13,561 nucleotides of DNA from Chloroflexota bacterium. Lineage in GTDB: Bacteria; Chloroflexota; Anaerolineae; Anaerolineales; E44-bin32. The notes below the pieces were generated by a model. The model ran no database searches, was not told where the DNA came from, and was given only the letters and a program-made list of their open reading frames with translations. How positions within the stretch are numbered: position 1 is the first letter of the stretch; the number at the start of each line of letters is the position of its first letter. The translations under genes and the position numbers were made by a program. Shown here piece by piece: positions 6,865 to 13,447 of the stretch. The stretch covers positions 1 through 13,561 of the forward strand of contig JAPLGR010000596.1 of NCBI GenBank assembly GCA_026390045.1, given 5' to 3'.

Positions 6865-7290
6865 CTACCTGCCGGCTGCCGGCTTGGCGAGCTGGCGGTC
6901 CGGTCCGCATCCGGCGGAAACACATGAGCAGCAATCCCGTGCACCCGTCAACGAATACCTTCCGGCTAAAGCTGCGAACAGCCGCTCCAGTTCATCGCAG
7001 GCCTCTGCGGCCTGCTGCTCCGTCAAGTCCTCCGCACGGACCTCCAGCCGCAGAAGGCCGGTTTCATCCGGCGACTCATCCAATTCCGCGCGATACGCCC
7101 GCTGGCGGCGATGCCGGTAGGATGTTCCCCACTGGTCGTCGTCCACCTCGACGTAACCGAGTGTTGTCAACTCGGCGTCCAGCAAGGAAGGCTCGCCATA
7201 TATCCGCCCGCAAACCACCCCACGATAGTGCCCGGGGTGGGCCGGGTCCTCCTGGACCTCGGCCACCGGGCACGCACAAGCCTTGTACAT
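6865..7290 (-). CDS. Hypothetical protein with Cys clusters
   Basis: Family not recognised. 141 aa from ATG 7290, which is preceded by a near-perfect AAAGGAGG, although only two bases from the start; ATG 7416 and 7347 are in-frame alternatives with weaker sites. The N-terminus has CxC at residues 5-7 and C27. The middle is acidic and mixed alpha/beta, with a charged helix at 88-112 (EDLTEQQAAEACDELERLF). The end has a CCxC cluster (120-123) and C128, possibly a metal site. There is no membrane segment. It is divergently arranged to the 7518 operon, so the gap 7291-7517 should hold promoters for both. Function unknown. Confidence 0.6.
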   Translation of the reverse strand: MYKACACPVAEVQEDPAHPGHYRGVVCGRIYGEPSLLDAELTTLGYVEVDDDQWGTSYRHRRQRAYRAELDESPDETGLLRLEVRAEDLTEQQAAEACDELERLFAALAGRYSLTGARDCCSCVSAGCGPDRQLAKPAAGR

Positions 7291-7517
7291 GACCTCCTTT
7301 TGGCGCCGCAGGCTTAAATAGCCAATGGCCAGGCGCTGGGGCGACATACGCGTCTTGGCAAGCGGTTCATTGCATCTGTCGGCGGCAGACAACTGCTGTG
7401 GTCGGCGGCCTCTCATGATCCGCTGGAGTCCTTTGCTGCCCGCTCCAAAAAAAACACAAATGGGCGAAAGAACTCCTCGCCCCAAGAGCTCTACTGTCTG
7501 TGAAGGAGCTATTCTCT

Positions 7518-7922
7518 ATGGCCAAGAACCCTCGGATGAACGGGCTGCTACGGACCCTCCGGCAGCGTGGAGGCTCGCAGCAGACGACTGTGCGCGAGCT
7601 GGGAGGCAAGCTCAAACCTGGGGGCGCACCCTACTGGAAGGTACATGCAACATTTGAGGACGACGACGGCAACCCGCACGTCATGGACATCGTCATCACC
7701 GGCACCTGCAGCTTCGGACATGCCGTGGACGACAAGGTTCGGGTAGCGGGCATCTGCGAGATCGGACGGGAAGTCCTCTGTTCGGAGGAAGGCTGCATGC
7801 TGCGGTGCCGCCACTGCGGATCCGTGGTCTGCCGCATCCACAGCCGGACGTTTGGTGAACATACCTACTGCCGCCGCCACCTCTGGGTGCACTTCTGGCG
7901 CAAGTTCTGGGGGCTCGAATAG
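7518..7922 (+). CDS. Cys/His-rich zinc-binding protein, first gene of HerA operon
   Basis: 134 aa. ATG 7518 lies eight bases after GAAGGAGC, better than the GTG at 7500. The first 60 residues hold a basic N-terminus and a beta-strand stretch (APYWKVHATFEDDDGN). The second half is dense in metal ligands: C64, H68, C80, C88, C93, C97, C100, C105, H108, H115, C118 and H121, ending CRxxH-type. Two zinc sites in a cross-brace (B-box or treble-clef-like) arrangement are plausible. The C-terminal tail is Trp/aromatic-rich (HLWVHFWRKFWGLE) and could touch the membrane. It is followed after one base by a membrane protein gene and then the HerA-like ATPase, so the three probably form one machine. No homologous family of known function is recognised. 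Confidence 0.72.
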   Translation: MAKNPRMNGLLRTLRQRGGSQQTTVRELGGKLKPGGAPYWKVHATFEDDDGNPHVMDIVITGTCSFGHAVDDKVRVAGICEIGREVLCSEEGCMLRCRHCGSVVCRIHSRTFGEHTYCRRHLWVHFWRKFWGLE

Positions 7923-7923
7923 C

Positions 7924-8202
7924 ATGGAATGGGTCTTCCTAATCATCGTGGCCGTGTTGCTGCTGGGCCCGCTGCGCCACTGGGCGGGTCGCCATTGGGC
8001 ACTGCTGGTCTCCATCGCCGTCGGGGCAGGGTTTGGCTTTGTGTTCGGTTCGATCTTGAGCAGCCGGTTTGGCGTGACGCCCCTGGCACCGTTGATCGGC
8101 GCGATAGCCTGCGCGATCGATGCCGTCGCGTTTCTGCCATGCCAGCTGCGGAGGCTGTCCCGGGATGGAAGGGACCGAGAGGACGATGAACGACGACATT
8201 GA
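7924..8202 (+). CDS. Small integral membrane protein
   Basis: 92 aa. Three hydrophobic segments are visible: residues 2-17, 27-48 and 56-76. A short, charged C-terminal tail (RRLSRDGRDREDDERRH) is probably cytoplasmic by the positive-inside rule. It starts one base after the stop of the zinc-protein gene and overlaps the HerA-like ATPase start by 17 bases, a strong sign of coupled translation. It is a likely membrane anchor or channel partner for the ATPase, comparable in position to small membrane subunits of transfer or secretion ATPases; this is inference. No family is recognised. Confidence 0.7.
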   Translation: MEWVFLIIVAVLLLGPLRHWAGRHWALLVSIAVGAGFGFVFGSILSSRFGVTPLAPLIGAIACAIDAVAFLPCQLRRLSRDGRDREDDERRH

Positions 8203-10270
8203 AAGGATGGCCGACTGGCTGGGGCGGGACGACCCAGCCATCCAAAGGCTTCTGCGAACTTTGGCCAGGGATCCCCAGATGTCCCAGGCCGTGTGGGACA
8301 TCCTTCGCAGACGCTGTCGCGCAGCTGGCATCGATCCGGACAACCCGCCCGTGTTCAACCCGGTCCACGGGTTGCCCCAAGGCCAGATCCTTCTGGGCAA
8401 CGTGGCCCAGGGAACCGGCAACGTCACCTGCGCCTTGTCCGTCGATGTCTGCCGGGAGCACATGGGCATCTTTGGCCATACCGGGACCGGCAAGACATTC
8501 CTGGCAAAACATGTCGTGCGGGATCTGGCGCGGGAGGGCTGCACCTTATGGCTCATGGATGTTGAGGACGAATACGGCGAACTCGTCTCGATCCTGGGCA
8601 AGGACAGCGTCGTGGCGATCACGCCCGACCAGCTGCGCTTGAACATCTTCCAGCCTCCAGGCCCGTGGGTGGCCCCGGCCTCATGGCTCGAAGAGGTGAA
8701 CCTGCTGTTTCGCGGGGCCATGTTCCTGCGCGACGGCAGCCTGAACCTCTTCAGGAACCAGATGCTCAAGCTGTTCGATGCCTCTGGCGCATCCAAGGGC
8801 ATCGCGGACTATCCTTCCCTGGCAGAGGCCGCGACGAGGTTTGCTGGGATGAACTTCGGCCCCAACTCCCGCAACAAAGGCTTCGTGGATAGCCTGGTCA
8901 ACCGGTTCAACATGTTGCTGGACGCCTTCCCGGCAACCGCCAGCGTGACGGTCTCCGACATGCTGGCGCACCTGGCGGCACGGAACGTTATCTTCCGAAT
9001 GCACCAACTCAAGGGCAACCCTCTGCAGTTCCTGGTGGGCTATCTGCTGGCCTGGCTCATGAGATACCGTGACGGCGTGGCGCCCCATCCAATCCACGTG
9101 GTCCTGATCGATGAGGCACACCTGCAGGCGACAGCCAAGGGCAGAATAGACATCGGTGAGCCCATCCTGTCCCGCAGCTTCCGATTGGCCCGCAAGAGGG
9201 GCATCGCGCTAATCTTGTGCGACCAGATCCCTAGCGAACTGCCTCCGGAGATCCTGGGCAACCTGGGTTGCCGCATCATCATGCGCCTGGCCAATCCCAA
9301 GGACATTTGGGCACTCCAGGGGTCCATGGGTTTGGACCGTGACCAAGCCTTGGCGCTCAGTGAACTGGAGAAACGCAAGGCCGTGGTCCATTACTCCCTC
9401 TACCCGCATGCGTTCATGATCCAGGTTCCTGACCTGAGCTTTCCGTGCAAGCCTGCCAACCAGGAGTTGCTGGCCATCGGCGAGAAAGCCTTGTCTGACT
9501 CGCGGTGGAGCCAGCGGGACAGCACCGTCACTCCGGGGAAGACGGTTCTTTCCTCAAGGCAAGCCTCGTCGGAGGATGAACTGGTTGGCGATGCTCGTTC
9601 GGTAATGGTCGACATCTGCTCTGAGCCCGGCCGGACGATCGAGGAAAGGTGCGGTGTCCTGAGGATGGATCGGGCCAGGGAATTTCGCGCACGGGAGGCA
9701 CTGGTCGCGCGCGGAATCATCGAGCATGCCGGCCAATCCCTCGGCGGGCGGGTCAAGCTCTTTCAGCCTTCTGCCAAGGGCGTCGAATGGGCCGCCCGCC
9801 AGGGCATCAAGGTAAAGACCTATAAGTCTGGCTCGGTGCATGAATACATCCTGCATCAAGTCGAGAAGGCCGTGGGAGGCCTGGGGCCCCAATGGCGGAT
9901 GCAACGCAACAGCGACATCGCCAGAGCCCAGGGTCTTCAACCCGACCTGCTTATCTTGGCGCCAGAGGGCCGGCGAATCGTTCTGGAGGTCTGCTGCCAC
10001 AACATGGAATACGAGGCTGGCAATCTCCGGACCGAGTCTTGCCTGTCCTGGGTTGATGCCTTAATCGCCGTTACGCCGGACAGAACGACGCTGCGGGCGC
10101 TGAACAACGCCCTGACGAGCTGCTCCGAAGGGCACGGAACCGAGTCTTCCGCGCAGGTCGTGGTATTGGATGCAGGCCAGTGTCTTCGAGAAGAGTTTGA
10201 CTGGAGAACCGTCCTGACGGGCAGCAGGGAGAATCCCGACGGAGAATCGCTTCCGAGGCAGTCGCCGTGA
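8186..10270 (+). CDS. HerA/DUF87-type ATPase fused to winged helix and PD-(D/E)XK-like domain
   Basis: 694 aa from ATG 8186 (AGAGGA just upstream; ATG 8120 is in frame but less likely). Residues 1-80 are helical. Residues 85-420 form a HerA/FtsK-superfamily ATPase: Walker A GHTGTGKT (97-104), Walker B VVLIDEAH (305-312), and a DQIPSELPPEILGN...RIIMRLANPKDI block (346-374) typical of HerA. Residues 468-540 look like a winged helix. Residues 549-646 resemble a restriction-endonuclease fold: PD at 586-587 and LEVCC with Glu601, where the expected catalytic Lys is Cys603, so cleavage may be lost. HerA-type motors translocate double-stranded DNA as hexamers. Roles fitting this family include DNA transfer, segregation or antiphage defence; context with membrane and integrase genes does not decide between them. 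Confidence 0.85.
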   Translation: MNDDIERMADWLGRDDPAIQRLLRTLARDPQMSQAVWDILRRRCRAAGIDPDNPPVFNPVHGLPQGQILLGNVAQGTGNVTCALSVDVCREHMGIFGHTGTGKTFLAKHVVRDLAREGCTLWLMDVEDEYGELVSILGKDSVVAITPDQLRLNIFQPPGPWVAPASWLEEVNLLFRGAMFLRDGSLNLFRNQMLKLFDASGASKGIADYPSLAEAATRFAGMNFGPNSRNKGFVDSLVNRFNMLLDAFPATASVTVSDMLAHLAARNVIFRMHQLKGNPLQFLVGYLLAWLMRYRDGVAPHPIHVVLIDEAHLQATAKGRIDIGEPILSRSFRLARKRGIALILCDQIPSELPPEILGNLGCRIIMRLANPKDIWALQGSMGLDRDQALALSELEKRKAVVHYSLYPHAFMIQVPDLSFPCKPANQELLAIGEKALSDSRWSQRDSTVTPGKTVLSSRQASSEDELVGDARSVMVDICSEPGRTIEERCGVLRMDRAREFRAREALVARGIIEHAGQSLGGRVKLFQPSAKGVEWAARQGIKVKTYKSGSVHEYILHQVEKAVGGLGPQWRMQRNSDIARAQGLQPDLLILAPEGRRIVLEVCCHNMEYEAGNLRTESCLSWVDALIAVTPDRTTLRALNNALTSCSEGHGTESSAQVVVLDAGQCLREEFDWRTVLTGSRENPDGESLPRQSP

Positions 10271-10314
10271 ACTGCTTTCAATACGCGATCAGGAAGGCGA
10301 CGGATGGACGAACG

Positions 10315-10329
10315 TCTGCCCTCGGCAGA
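10315..10329 (+). promoter_or_regulatory. Small hairpin overlapping the ribosome site of the 10341 gene
   Basis: TCTGCC (10315-10320) and GGCAGA (10324-10329) pair perfectly around a 3-base loop. The right arm runs into the AGAGGA ribosome site (10327-10332) of the next gene, so folding would partly hide it. It has no T-run, so it is not a terminator. Confidence 0.3.
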
Positions 10330-10340
10330 GGAATTGAACC

Positions 10341-11126
10341 ATGACGCAGAACCCGCCCTTGCCCGAACCGTTGTCCGATGGTCAAGAGAATCCTCTGGGG
10401 CCGGCGTCGGATTCATTCCTTCCCAAGCCGGATCCCATGCTGCGAGGGGACCCCATGCTGGACGCCCTTGAGCAGAGTATCGAACCCCCGCTGATGGGCC
10501 CCGGGCTGCCGAACCCGAGTATCGTCGGCCCGGACCCGACCGGGAGAATGCTGGATCAGGTCGAGGCTAGTATTATTGACGCATCACCCATTCCTTGGCC
10601 CAAAGGTTCTCGGCTCATACAAGGCCTGCAGCCTCCGACCATCAGCCCTTGGGAAATCGAAGCCGCTGAGAGCCAGCCGCAGGCGCAGCCTGATGAGGCG
10701 GAACGGATTGCCGGCGAGCCTTCATCGAGTTCATCCTCACCGGTCAACCCGCCGGCGCCTCTTGGAAGAACTATCCCGCCCCGGCCAGAAGCAGCGCATC
10801 ATCGCCACCCGGAGCCTCGGCGGCGGGGCGGCGGATCGTCCCGTAAAGGAAGAGGAATGTCGTTTGGGAAGCTCAGGAGTCTGTTCGGCCCGAGTGTCTC
10901 CAGGCCCTTGGGCCGGGCGCCTCGTTCGGGCCATGCATCATCGAATCTTGAGCTCTGTCCTCGCGACGGCTTCGTGGAAGTGGACCGCAGCCAATGCGAG
11001 TCATGCCCAGACTACCAGGGCGGTCCCGCCGACAAATCCCGCGAATGCTCCTTTTGGCGGCAAATCCGCCAAGATTCGGAGAAAGCCTTCGGACCTGAGG
11101 CTGATGAACAAGAGGATGAAGGCTGA
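10341..11126 (+). CDS. Disordered Pro-rich protein with C-terminal Cys4 motif
   Basis: 261 aa, ATG 10341 with AGAGGA nine bases upstream. Residues 1-200 are Pro/Gly/Ser-rich and look intrinsically disordered, with a basic Gly/Arg/Ser stretch at 153-180. A short motif occurs twice, MLDALEQSI (39-47) and MLDQVEASI (70-78), perhaps a repeated binding peptide. The end holds a probable zinc site: C206, C219, C222 and C236 in the pattern C-x12-CxxC-x13-C. No enzyme motif or membrane helix is seen. It begins 70 bases after the HerA-type ATPase stop on the same strand, so co-transcription is likely. A scaffold or adaptor role is a guess; the family is not recognised. Confidence 0.65.
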   Translation: MTQNPPLPEPLSDGQENPLGPASDSFLPKPDPMLRGDPMLDALEQSIEPPLMGPGLPNPSIVGPDPTGRMLDQVEASIIDASPIPWPKGSRLIQGLQPPTISPWEIEAAESQPQAQPDEAERIAGEPSSSSSSPVNPPAPLGRTIPPRPEAAHHRHPEPRRRGGGSSRKGRGMSFGKLRSLFGPSVSRPLGRAPRSGHASSNLELCPRDGFVEVDRSQCESCPDYQGGPADKSRECSFWRQIRQDSEKAFGPEADEQEDEG

Positions 11127-11334
11127 ATGCGATCTCTTCCAGGCGGCATCTGAAAAGTGAGGAAAATCGATTCGAGCCCCAAGAATCGCCACATGAACCG
11201 CCTCTTCTTCTTATGCCGGCGAACTACTGATCGCGACTGATCGGAGTGGCCCAACACTTGGAGGCCCGGCGGGGCGGGGTAAGACTGAGCCGCAAGAGCC
11301 ATCCCGAGTGGCTGACCCAGGAAGAGATGTCGCA

Positions 11335-11604
11335 ATGGCCGTCAAGAAGAACGTTGTTGGATCGAGTATCGAAACGAAGAACGGCGTCCGCGCAGACGAT
11401 AGGTGGCGGCCGCCCGATGAGTATCGGACGGTGAGCCTGAAGGCGGTGGCGGAACTGCTGGACACCAGCCGATCATCGGCGCGTCGATGGATGCGGGAAG
11501 CTGGCATTATGCCAGTAGCCATTGGCCGCGGCCGCAATGGGGCGATCCGTTACCGCTGGCCCGACATCCGCTCCTGGCTTGAGGCCAGGGAGCAGGTCCA
11601 ATAG
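11335..11604 (+). CDS. Excisionase-like / MerR-type HTH DNA-binding protein
   Basis: 89 aa from ATG 11335 (GGAAGAG upstream; GTG 11308 is an alternative). Residues 32-82 fit the HTH_17/excisionase winged helix: VSLKAVAELLDTSRSSARRWMREAGIMP gives the helix-turn-helix, followed by IRYRWPDIRSWLEAR, the usual wing and final helix with the W-x-x-I-x-x-W-L pattern. Such proteins bend DNA at attachment sites and bias integrase towards excision, or act as small transcription regulators. It lies next to, and convergent with, the tyrosine integrase, which supports the excisionase role. Its stop codon overlaps the left copy of the 16-bp direct repeat. The first 30 residues are basic and probably disordered. 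Confidence 0.78.
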   Translation: MAVKKNVVGSSIETKNGVRADDRWRPPDEYRTVSLKAVAELLDTSRSSARRWMREAGIMPVAIGRGRNGAIRYRWPDIRSWLEAREQVQ

Positions 11605-11618
11605 TGCCTATCCCTGCG
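11603..11618 (+). repeat. Left copy of 16-bp direct repeat flanking the integrase gene
   Basis: AGTGCCTATCCCTGCG is identical to 13089-13104. Similarity extends left with small indels: 11588-11618 aligns with 13077-13104 (GGGA, CAGG, CC and TA in the same order before the identical part). It is a candidate recombination site or a relic of one. Confidence 0.6.
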
Positions 11619-11652
11619 TGACCACTACCCCGCGGTCGTCTGGGAAAAGGCA

Positions 11653-11687
11653 GGAACGGCCCCCGTGTGTTCTCCGGGGGCCGTTCC
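11653..11687. terminator. Strong bidirectional terminator between excisionase and integrase genes
   Basis: A perfect 12-bp stem: GGAACGGCCCCC (11653-11664) pairs with GGGGGCCGTTCC (11676-11687) around an 11-base loop. On the minus strand it is followed by TGCCTTTTCCC, fitting termination of the integrase transcript; on the plus strand by GTTCTCTC. It sits between convergent genes. Confidence 0.8.
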
Positions 11688-11709
11688 GTTCTCTCGGGGC
11701 GTTGCCGCT

Positions 11710-12978
11710 TCAACGGGCAATACGCAGGCGGGGGTGCGGCTGCCGCCGCCTTTCGGATTCCAGCCGTTCGATCTTTTCGAGCAGCTGTTTCACGATCTCG
11801 GAAGCAGATCCCTCGTCCGACGCGTCTTTCGCGGGTGGCCTGGCGAACTCGACCGTGTCACGCATCTTCTCCGGCACCAGCGCGGCGTAGTGCCGCTTGC
11901 AGATCTCGGGCGAGTTGCCCATCAGCTCAGCGATCTTGAACAGGCTCTCGCCCTTCTGGGCCAGGTGGCTTCCGAATGTATGCCGGAAGTCCAGGCACGA
12001 CCAGACCAAGCCTGCCGGCCTGTTGATCTCGCGAATATCCTGGCTGAAGTTGTCCGGATCCCAGCGGCCCCCCGTGGGGCCGGGAAAGAACCACGGCGAT
12101 GCAACGCGGGGTTGATAAACTTCCAGGATAGCCAGCAAGTCCTGCGAAATCGGCACCGAGCGATTCCTCTTGGTCTTTGGCTGCCAGGACTGTCCCTGCA
12201 CCTGCTTGGCGCGGACGCAGATCATCCTGGCGTCGAGGTCAACATCCTTGGGGACCAGCCAGAGGGCCTCTTCGCGGCGGAGGCCCGCGTAGATGTACAT
12301 GGCGACCATGGCCCGCAGCTGCGGATGGTCTTCGAGGACTGCCAACTGCCGATCGATGTCCTCGTGGGTCAGCCATGTGATGGTTGGCGCCGGCTCGCGT
12401 ATCCGCCGCACCCCTTTGGCGGGATTGCGGTGCCGGGGGTCGGGGCAGACGTAACCATGCTGCTCGATCGCATAGCTGAACATCCGGTGTAGCACCTCCC
12501 GCACGCGGTTGGCCGTCTTGGGGGCGATGCGGTCCTTGACGATCCGGTTCTGGATGAAGGAACCTATCATCTCCGCCGAGATCTGCTCCAGCCGTTTGAC
12601 CGGGACGTGCAGCTTGCCGAATTGGTCCGGCACAGTCGGCAGCGATCGCTGAGCCTGCCGGAACTTGTGCGGCACTTTGCTGCCAAGCTGGAGCGCCTCG
12701 CAGCAGGGTCCGAAGAACAGGCGGAGGTACGACAGGTCGTTCTTGGCGCTCTTGCGGGTCCGCGTGGCCCGCAGGAACTCCCCGAAGGACTGGAGGAAGG
12801 GCACGATCTGCGTGTTGGACGGGCGGGTCAGTCGATCGGTGATCTCCAGCGCCTCCAGCCGCTTTTTCTCATCGAGGGCCACCCGCTCGTTGGCCGTCTT
12901 GAGGGATCTCGAGACGGACCTGCTCCCGACCAAATAATGAATCCACCAAACTTTTCCACGACGATAGATGCTGGCCAT
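11710..12978 (-). CDS. Tyrosine recombinase / integrase
   Basis: 422 aa, ATG 12978 after AAAGGAG. The N-terminus (1-50, MASIYRRGKVWWIHYLV) is an arm-binding-type start; residues about 60-180 form the SAM-like core-binding domain; 200-375 is the catalytic domain. Visible catalytic residues are Arg234 (AGLRREE), Lys268 or 270, Arg332 (LDFRHTF) and nucleophile Tyr364 (EICKRHYAAL). The usual His three residues before the second Arg is Leu329, and the later His/Trp is Asn355 (MGNSPEIC); such changes occur in integrases I associate with Planctomycetota. A coiled-coil tail (395-412) ends the protein. It is transcribed away from tRNA-fMet, the standard layout for an element integrated at a tRNA, with an excisionase-like gene convergent to it. 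It looks full length and is probably active. Confidence 0.93.
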   Translation of the reverse strand: MASIYRRGKVWWIHYLVGSRSVSRSLKTANERVALDEKKRLEALEITDRLTRPSNTQIVPFLQSFGEFLRATRTRKSAKNDLSYLRLFFGPCCEALQLGSKVPHKFRQAQRSLPTVPDQFGKLHVPVKRLEQISAEMIGSFIQNRIVKDRIAPKTANRVREVLHRMFSYAIEQHGYVCPDPRHRNPAKGVRRIREPAPTITWLTHEDIDRQLAVLEDHPQLRAMVAMYIYAGLRREEALWLVPKDVDLDARMICVRAKQVQGQSWQPKTKRNRSVPISQDLLAILEVYQPRVASPWFFPGPTGGRWDPDNFSQDIREINRPAGLVWSCLDFRHTFGSHLAQKGESLFKIAELMGNSPEICKRHYAALVPEKMRDTVEFARPPAKDASDEGSASEIVKQLLEKIERLESERRRQPHPRLRIAR

Positions 12979-13035
12979 GACGTTGCTCCTTTCCTTGTCA
13001 TGGCCTGTCCCTCGGCCAGCACCGGGGGGCGAAAG

Positions 13036-13054
13036 TTGCTACATTTTTGCTACA
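13036..13054 (-). promoter_or_regulatory. Paired TGTAGCAA direct repeats upstream of integrase
   Basis: TTGCTACA occurs at 13036-13043 and 13047-13054, start to start 11 bases, about one helical turn. Lying between the integrase start and the tRNA, they could be integrase arm sites or an operator controlling the integrase. No protein can be assigned. Confidence 0.4.
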
Positions 13055-13068
13055 GTCGCCTTTGGCGC

Positions 13069-13100
13069 AAAAAACTGGGACAGGCCTAAGTGCCTATCCC
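13069..13100 (-). terminator. Terminator of tRNA-fMet (also possible integrase core site)
   Basis: On the minus strand GGGATAGGC (13092-13100) pairs with GCCTGTCCC (13077-13085) over 9 bp with one G-T pair and a 6-base loop, then AG and six T (13069-13074). It begins 17 bases after the tRNA 3' end. The same 9+6+9 inverted repeat also has the shape of a tyrosine-recombinase crossover site. Confidence 0.8.
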
Positions 13101-13104
13101 TGCG
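13089..13104 (+). repeat. Right copy of 16-bp direct repeat, next to tRNA-fMet
   Basis: AGTGCCTATCCCTGCG, identical to 11603-11618. It covers one arm of the tRNA terminator and ends 13 bases from the tRNA 3' end, so it is a plausible part of an attachment site. Confidence 0.6.
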
Positions 13105-13117
13105 AAGCTTACGTCAC

Positions 13118-13191
<74 letters not shown>

Positions 13192-13216
13192 ATCATTTTG
13201 GGGTCACATATAGGGT

Positions 13217-13245
13217 ATGCTAGGCTGGGGGGCGAGGGTTGTCAA
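13217..13245 (-). promoter_or_regulatory. Sigma70-type promoter of tRNA-fMet
   Basis: Minus strand: TTGACA (13240-13245), a 17-base spacer, then TAGCAT (13217-13222). Transcription would start about 20 bases before the mature tRNA 5' end at 13191. The -35 is perfect, the -10 weaker, and the spacing ideal. Confidence 0.75.
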
Positions 13246-13261
13246 GCAAACTTGGCGAAAG

Positions 13262-13303
13262 TTGTGAAATGGCGGATAAATATTGTGAAATGGCGGATAA
13301 ATG
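13262..13303 (+). repeat. 21-bp tandem duplication upstream of tRNA promoter
   Basis: Two adjacent copies (13262-13282 and 13283-13303) of TTGTGAAATGGCGGATAAAT plus A or G, 20 of 21 bases identical, followed by a partial TTGT. They are A/T-rich relative to the surroundings and end 17 bases from the -35 box of the tRNA promoter, in the place of an UP element or regulator site. Confidence 0.8.
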
Positions 13304-13447
13304 TTGTCAGGCAGATGGTTACCGACGAAGGTTCAGTGGCTTTTCACGGCAGCGGGAGGACACGAAGGAGAAAACGGAAACAGAGCAAGGCATGCAGGCA
13401 ATACAAACTCCCTCGCAGCGCCTTGGCGGCGTGCCAAACCTCGAACG

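Noticed and set aside
10576..11160. Long plus-strand ORF overlapping the Pro-rich gene
   Set aside because: Basic, Arg/Ser-rich antiframe composition, no ribosome site; the 10341 frame has a good site and a conserved-looking Cys4 motif.
11665..12492. Long plus-strand ORF opposite the integrase
   Set aside because: It is a mirror of the integrase coding frame, whose catalytic motifs are clear.
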